Assembly (NCBI GenBank): GCA_009192285.1
Contig: CM018606.1
Coordinates: 186,001-250,000, forward strand
Direction of reading: 5' to 3'
Source of the DNA: Morchella semilibera
Lineage: Eukaryota > Ascomycota > Pezizomycetes > Pezizales > Morchellaceae
DNA: 64,000 nt
Part shown: positions 57,802 through 64,000 of the stretch, piece by piece
How positions within the stretch are numbered: position 1 is the stretch's first letter
How the letters are laid out: each line of letters starts with the position of its first letter
The notes under the pieces: generated by a model
The model's input: the letters and a program-made list of their open reading frames with translations, nothing else
The model's database searches: none
What the model was told of the DNA's origin: nothing
Translations under genes and position numbers: made by a program

Positions 57802-59997
57802 TCAATCCATGAACTGATCCGACCCGATCTCGGCGTATTTGCAGGCTGGCTTCGTGGCATTTCGCGCTGAGCGGCGGAGAACGAACTTGGCTTCCTTCGG
57901 AGCGGCAAGCGCCTCGGCATTCATGGGCTTGCGTTGTAGGTGGGTCTTTGGCTGAGCTGCTCGTTTGACTTCCGGCTTCTTAACACGAGTCTTGTCGGTC
58001 TTAACGGGGGCGAGGAGCTGATTATTTTTGGCCCGCAGTCGACGGAAAGGCTTCGGCTTCCGGGCGTTGGTGTCGGTGCAATCTCTTTCTGTTTGGGAAG
58101 CGGCCTCTTGTTTGAGCTTTTGAGCATTCTGGGATTTTCCCGCATTTCTTTGACCAGGCTGAGGCCAACGTCTGGCGGCTGGCTTTTGCTCCTTGATAAT
58201 CTGATGCTGAGAAGCGGGCTCTTGTGTGACTTTTCGAGCATTCCGAGATTCTCCCACATTTCTTTGACCAGGTTGAGTCCAACGTCCCTTTGGCTCCTTA
58301 ATTTGATGGTGTACCAAGGCCCCCTGGAAAACGGGCTCTTGTTTGACCCTGCGAGCATTCTGGGATCTTCCCACATTTCTTTGACCAGGCAGAGGCCAAC
58401 GTCTGGCGGCTGGCTTTTGCTCCTTAATAATTTGATGGTGTACCAAGGCTTCCTGGGAAACGGGCTCTTGCTTGACCGTTCGAGCATTCTGGGATCTTCC
58501 AACATTCCTTTGACCAGGCTGAGGCCAACGTCTGGCGGCTGGCTTTTGCCCCTTAATAGCTTGATGGTGTACCAAGGCTCCCCCAAACTCAGCCTTCACA
58601 TGCCGAGGATTGTTGGAGAACTTTGCATCCATCATATCTCTGGTTGCTTGAGTTGGAGCTCTTAATCCATCACGAGGGATTCCCATACCGCTATCATCTT
58701 TAATCTCCTTACATGTTGAGGGGCCGGCTCCACCTGCACTCCCCCTCTCGTGGTGGCTGAGGGGTTGAAGGAGCCTCGAGGTGCGCGATAAATGAAACCT
58801 CTGGCGCTGGTGGCGGATGTCTTCAAGCCATGGGTGAGAAACACAATCCCTCGCAGTCATCCTGAGTCGAGGATCACACATCAGGCATCCAGTAAGGAAA
58901 GAGCACACTGTTACAGAAGGTTAGCTTTCAGGTTTGAGTACGAGTGGGATTAGAGGTATATATGAGATTCATTAAGGGTTGAAGGGATAGTGATTACTTA
59001 CTCATTGGATTCGCCTCGGTCTCCGCCTTAGTAAACTCAAGCCAACCCTCCTTTAGCGACAAGATGCTTACCGCGATCTGAAGTTCAGTACCGCTACCCC
59101 GGTAGTATTCACCTAGCTTGCACTCCCGAGTTCGAAACAGAAGGGAGAGCCCCATGGCCCAGATGTCGGCTGGAGCTTCCTGAGTCCCGTATAGCCAGCA
59201 CTCAGGTGCTCGATACAGGACCGTACCAGCAACCCCCCTCCCGTTTTCCACTGGGTAACAATTTTCGATCAGCTCCGCTAAGCCAAAGTCGGTTAAGAAA
59301 CCAACAGGCCCTCCTTGATTATAGCCATTCTTGATAATTAGAATATTTTCGGGTTTGATATCTTTACAGATATTAGTATCAATACATGGCTCGGTTGTTG
59401 ATAGCAAAAGAGAGAAGGACTTACCCCGGTGGCAATACCCTAGCCCTCTGTGGAGCCCATAAAGTGATTGGGATAAATCGTGAGCTAGTTCAGCAACAAA
59501 AATAGGGCTGAGACAGCCTCCGCCTCCATGGGCCGCCATGTCGACGTCCAGGAGTTGGGTCACAAGAAACCCTAAAAACAGTCAGCCCACGAACGGGAGG
59601 TGAGGGAATATTGGGAACCTACAGCTACCCAGCTCCTCAAATGACGCATAGAACTCAGGGATGTATGCATCTATGGTGAGGCATTTCTTGACGAAAGAAG
59701 CCTCATCTTTGGCCAGTTTATACTATTCATATGAATATGTTAGCTGAAATAGCGAATCAGGTCGATTTTTTTTAATATATGACTATAACTTACCCTCCAT
59801 ATGGTCATTTGTGGAGACGCACTGGCACACGTCTTGGAAATTTTAATCGCAACATCTGTGTACTGGCCAGTTCGGTCCCTTGCTCGGTAGCAGACGCCAA
59901 ACGACCCATTGCCTAGTCGTTCACGGAGCTCCCATCTACCGTCCTTGGTGATGTAACCGCGGCAGAATTCTCGTGGAGTGCTCCATACCTCGGTCAT
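57802..59997 (-). CDS. Serine/threonine protein kinase C with repeated tail, five exons
   Basis: Exons 59997-59794, 59722-59623, 59571-59425, 59361-59002 and 58907-57802 join in phase to 638 residues. Kinase features: LGNGSFGVCYRA loop, VAIKISK lysine, CHRDIKPEN, TDFGLAEL, YRAPECW and DIWAMGLSLL, all intact, so activity is expected. Like kinase A it has a phase-1 intron splitting the HRD aspartate codon and a phase-1 intron before subdomain XI, but lacks the intron before D-x-W. The tail (about 350 residues) carries about four imperfect 38-48-residue repeats with HHQIIKEQKPAARRWP, LPGQRNVGRSQNARRVKQEP and similar wording, then a basic end. The tail has no known domain; it may be a docking or nucleic-acid-binding region, which is inference. 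Confidence 0.85.
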
Positions 59998-60004
59998 TTT
60001 GATG

Positions 60005-61740
60005 TGTTTTGTGTTAACTTACTAAAGGTTGTGTAGTGTTCGATTGTTTTTTGTTTGGACTTGGGGGAAGGTCCGCGGTTTTGGGATCAAGTTTGGTAGA
60101 AGTAATGCCGTTTGTGAAACCGCTTTCGATCCTGAAGGAGTCGAAAGACTATAATGATTCTTCCCGTGTGCGGTCTAGCAGTTGGGGTGATTCTCTGCTT
60201 TGATGGCTTGTTTCACAGCTGAAATTCGTAAATGACGGTGAGGTGTGTCCAATAGCTTAGAAACGGCGGGTACAATAAAGGTTGTGAGAAACAGTGTTAG
60301 GAGGGAATATAGAGGAGGAGTTCGGTGATACAAGCAGGCTTGATGGGTTCAGTTTTTGTTCGTGCAGGTTGATTTCAAATCTCGTGGTTGGTCAACAAGT
60401 GTACAAGATAGGTTGTGGTAGATGCAGTTGAGGAAAGTGTGATGGAAGTAGTTGAGTAACAGACACTGCTTTGATGATGGTAAAGAGACTTGTGTAATTT
60501 TATTTTGGACCTCAGAGTTAGCCAAGCTTTGCACAATACGGATGAGAGGGCTGGTTGGTTGGGAGAGATCTGTGTTTTGTTTCGTGGCTGGCAGCTTCAT
60601 AAAAATTTCGCTATCTAATCTACGTGTAAATGCTAGGGTAAATACCTATTCTCGAGGAGTTTTCCAACCAAAAGGGGTTTTCGCACTATACAACCACTCA
60701 AAATAATAAAATACCAGAGCCAATTTACGTTTTACGTCAAGCAAGGGGGTAGCTTTCAACCATAGCGGTGGCTACAGGAGAGGTATAGTATTATAATTGG
60801 ACCATGAGAGAAACCCACTCCAGGAGTTAGCAAGAACTTTGCTATTTAGGAGATTACCAAACACCTCTGCTTACCAGGTTATGATACGGAAAATTGCTGT
60901 TCCGGTGCTGAAGGCCATGACCAATAAGAGTAGCCCTACTTGACGATACTTCAAACCCCACTCGTGTTGGGAAGGAAAGTACCTCACAGGCCGCGAACGA
61001 CATCTGCTACAATACCTCTCTCTCTTAATTAAACATTTGCCGGAGTGACTTAATATATATTGTATTATCTTTGGTAGCTAGAGTATAGACACTGACTGTT
61101 TCTCGTAGTGGGATTTTCGTCTTTGGTAAGTATGAAAGACTGAGCTGATACGTGCAATGCAACTCAGGGTGAAAGTTCACAGACTACCCCACCTTAGGAC
61201 CCCATGTTTCTCCCTCTGCTAAGATGATCTAGTGATTATAGGCCGATCACAGCTACTGTTCTGAATATTGCGGAGTAATATTTTAGGTACCGCGAACGCC
61301 ACCACTGCCTGAACTAACCTTTCCATGGTGTATATAGATGGGTTTGGACATATGGATAAGGTGCGTGGATGTATAGAGTTTCCCTAGGAGACCAAAACGG
61401 ATCTTAGAGTTCAAACTCGATATAAAGATGTATGCTATGTTTCATTCAAGAGAGACGAAATAGTCCCCCATCATTTATGTGAAACAATTTGTGAATCATG
61501 GCGTATCACTCGGCTCTCACCCCAAGGTTTACTTTGGTTTTTAGTTAATTTCCGGCGTTAGTCTACAACTAGATATGTTTACAAATCATGTAACCTTACC
61601 GAACTCTACCTAGCCTATATGAAGGACACATCTCTTGAGAAAAAAGTAGACACAGTTTATCTTAAATTGCTGGCATAAATATCACCTGACGGTCCTTCTC
61701 TTGAAATTTATTGCCTGACCTTGTTAGTGTCCTAGACAGA
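60005..61740. other. Upstream region of kinase C, no gene
   Basis: Short frames only (60349-60600 minus is probably leader sequence). Confidence 0.45.
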
Positions 61741-61752
61741 GAGACCCTTAGG

Positions 61753-62136
61753 CTACGACTCGATCCCCAGCTGGTCTGGCATATAACTAAAGGAGATGTT
61801 TTTCGTGAGAGAAGCATCGTGGGGATTAGCAGTTTTTTTTTTTTTTTGGTCTGTAGGAGATAGGGACAAGACCCTAGCTAAATCCCCAGATACGGCCCAA
61901 GCTAGTTGAACAATCTTCTTCTCAGAGGGTCTCTCTGGTGGGGGTTTAGATATAAACGAGGCTCTCTCGTCATCTGGCCTCCTGAGTATCGCCATTAGCA
62001 TGCTATCAGCAGTGAAAGTGGCCTTCATATTTGTGCTGCGGAGCCGTGTCATATGAACTTCTTGCATCGTCACACGTATACCTCCGGTTGTGTTTCTTAG
62101 CAATGATCTGATAGCCGGACTGTGGTCAATGGTCAT
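61753..62136 (-). CDS. Small hypothetical gene, 127 residues
   Basis: ATG-started single frame MTIDHSPAIRSLLRNTTG... with plausible composition (MQEVHMTRLRSTNMKATF, IVQLAWAVSGDLARVLSL). A poly(T) run in the DNA gives a Lys cluster near residue 97, which is doubtful in a real product. No known family. It lies between kinases C and D on the same strand. Confidence 0.3.
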   Translation of the reverse strand: MTIDHSPAIRSLLRNTTGGIRVTMQEVHMTRLRSTNMKATFTADSMLMAILRRPDDERASFISKPPPERPSEKKIVQLAWAVSGDLARVLSLSPTDQKKKKTANPHDASLTKNISFSYMPDQLGIES

Positions 62137-62139
62137 AAG

Positions 62140-62870
62140 AAGTCACTAAATGAACTTAAGAAAAAGGGTATCGGATAATACTGGGGGCGTGAACAATAAA
62201 CTCTGATATATTCGCCTAAATATCCGGGCATCATTTTCGACGTAGAAGAAAGCTTCGCTTCTGTCGTAAAAAATAGAGAGTTGGCGGGCACAACAAGGCC
62301 TGGCGAGTCAGAACAAGTATCACTTAGAAGCTAGATCCCTCATTCATTACATGTGTCTAGATCTCTAATGCTTTGACTTTAGACTACATAATAGTTGTCG
62401 CAAATCTGCCGGTAAGTTAAGTTTACATTTTTTAAATACCTTTTTCATTCATACACTAGAGGTACATAGTTTCCAAATTCAGTAAAAGGACATTAGTACC
62501 TACTTCCCAATCCACACATTCTGCTCTAAAGATTTATACCTTTTCATTCCATTGAATCCCTCCTCTACAATGCCGAAGGGTCCCGACAAGATGAAACCAA
62601 TCCCCCCATCACTATCTAGGAGATCCACCCGAATAACACAGATTTCCTCTGTTACAATCGGTTTCCAACAAGCCGGGGGATGTTTGAAACGCCGGCTCCA
62701 AGATTCCTCTTTATCGAGAATCCAAATTTGTGGAGAGGAGTGTAGTCATTGCGAGTAGGATCTTGTAGCGGACTGGAGTTGGGGCTCTCAGCAGCTGGGT
62801 TTCTGTGACGTAGATTCATCCCAGCAAATCTTGGAATACCAGTCATCCTCTTAGGGTACCTGATGACCTG
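62140..62870. other. No supported gene
   Basis: Short frame at 62552-62758 (plus) lacks any likeness; probably the 3' flank of kinase D. Confidence 0.4.
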
Positions 62871-62878
62871 AGATATGA

Positions 62879-64000
62879 TCATCCTCTGAGACGATTCTGT
62901 GACCTCATCAAATGGGGAACTGGGGGAGTAGTTCTGATAATTGGAGCTCGCCGGGCCTCGGAGATCCACATATCATCTCCGGCTGCGGGTTCGATTGTTG
63001 AGGTTCGCTGCGCTTCTACTGCCCATAAGTCCTCGGTGGCTAGGGGTAAAATGTTTGTCATTCGCTCTGCTTCAATCACCCACATATCCTCGTTGGTATC
63101 GATTACTCCGTCGCTATCCATGAGAAGGTCGCTGTTTATAAGCACCGGGTTTCTAGCACTCCCATCTGCCTGTCGAGCTGCGGGACCCTTTTCTCTAGAA
63201 CTTGGGTCTAGCAGGTTTTGGTTGTGGGTCGGTTGGAACCGGAGCGGAATTGCCAACCTGCCGTTGGAGCTAGGCCGAACGTTTTTTAAAGGTCCCCGAA
63301 TTCGCTCGGGGGTATGGTTCTCGCCATGCAGGTGACCGCCGTGATGGACTTCACGACGTAATAGAGGTGTGGCGTCAGAAGCCCTAACGCCTGATGCACG
63401 GTCGATTGCTAGTTTCTTCGGTGTAGGGACGCGGAATTCCCAGATGAGCTCCTCTTTATTGCGCTTCTGCCTTACGGTGCGTAAGAACGGATGATTGAGG
63501 AGTTGAGTCGCGGTGAGCCGACGTTCAGGATTGATGCGAAAGCAACTTTTAATGAAGGCGAACACTATCACATTTTGACAATTAGCTCACAGAAATTGAG
63601 GAAATTGAAGAGGAGAATGTCTGTGGAAGTACAGTTTGGGTTGATCCTGGCTTTGTTGGTAAACCAACCCGGCTTCAAAGCAGCGGTAGTCTCGTATATG
63701 CGTCCTTCAGGCCAGGCAACCGGAGGTTCGTGAAAGGTCATATTGTAGGCGAGCATGCCAAACGACCAAATATCACTAGGATAAAAACCATCAGATTAAT
63801 GTAAGTCGAGCTTTGGTGGGTAAGTAATACATACGCTGGAAAGCCATAGTCACGGTCCGCACACACCTCGGGCGCCATGTAACGGGGGGTACCAAATCGC
63901 TCAGCCATCACTCCCTTGTTTCCATGACACTCCATACTAATACCGAAGTCTGTGATGATGGCACGTGCAGCCCGTGTCTTTGTTGTTAAGAGAATATTTT
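62879..64000 (-). CDS. Protein kinase D, partial at window edge
   Basis: The right edge cuts the gene; visible exons are 64000-63835, 63775-63633 and 63564-62879, all in phase. The part seen starts near subdomain VIb/VII: NILLTTKTRAARAIITDFGI (DFG present), then GTPRYMAPEVC, DIWSFGMLAYNMTF and INPERRLTATQLLNHPFL. The N-terminal lobe and HRD lie outside the window. Introns before D-x-W (phase 2) and before subdomain XI (phase 1) are at the same sites as in kinases A and B, and in A-C for the latter. The tail of about 205 residues has three repeats of an acidic motif (EDMWVIEAERMT, EDLWAVEAQRTS, DDMWISEARRAP) and no known domain. With DFG intact it is probably active. Confidence 0.78.

Noticed and set aside
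1-64000. tRNA, rRNA and CRISPR-like signals
   Set aside because: No B-box-like cloverleaf or regularly spaced direct repeats with spacers found by eye; the tandem arrays have no unique spacers.

Overview
The window looks like a gene-poor, repeat-rich stretch of a filamentous ascomycete (Pezizomycotina, perhaps Pezizomycetes) nuclear genome. The grounds are short introns (about 45-90 bp) with GTRNGT donors and CTAAC/CTGAC-like branch sites, a Tad1-like LINE with an RNase H domain, hAT-type miniature elements, and small lineage-specific genes between long non-coding stretches. The species assignment is inference. No tRNA, rRNA, CRISPR or bacterial-style operon was seen.

Layout. 0-5 kb: small spliced genes of unknown function, one with a Ser/Tyr/Gly tandem repeat and one four-exon gene (3868-4996). 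5.8-16.1 kb: a cluster of very small Cys-rich, zinc-finger-like genes (5861, 7494, 9122, 12112, 15902, with a more distant member at 28471), all built on W-x-C-C-x-C followed by a C-x2-C-x-H-x2-C-like half. The 14.6-16.5 kb part holds tandem and inverted duplications with two decayed copies. 18.6-19.7 kb: a two-exon gene joining two C2H2-like fingers to a degenerate eIF4A-like DEAD-box domain. 22-28 kb: mostly decayed material, including a possible membrane-protein relic and LINE tails.

31-64 kb, minus strand: four paralogous protein-kinase-like genes (31031-32785, 51666-54831, 57802-59997, and 62879 to the window end). Intron positions are shared between them: a phase-1 intron before subdomain XI in all four, a phase-2 intron before the D-x-W motif in three, and a phase-1 intron splitting the HRD aspartate codon in two. 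The C-terminal tails are unrelated. One member is a clear pseudokinase with a roughly 600-residue tail that includes a long coiled coil, and its upstream region is a tandem array of about 228-289 bp units.

38.3-45.6 kb: an apparently intact LINE of about 6.9 kb (ORF1 with zinc knuckles; ORF2 with endonuclease, reverse transcriptase and RNase H) with a 14-bp target duplication. It sits inside a hAT-type miniature element that has its own 8-bp target duplication. 46-51.2 kb: satellite-like DNA, comprising a pyrimidine-rich array of about 52-bp units with a higher-order pattern, a poly(T) block, and about six copies of a 106-bp unit.

The most unusual items are the small Cys-rich gene cluster, the C2H2/dead-helicase fusion, and the divergent kinase family with its pseudokinase. 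All gene models were worked out by eye from splice signals and reading frames; no search or alignment software was used.
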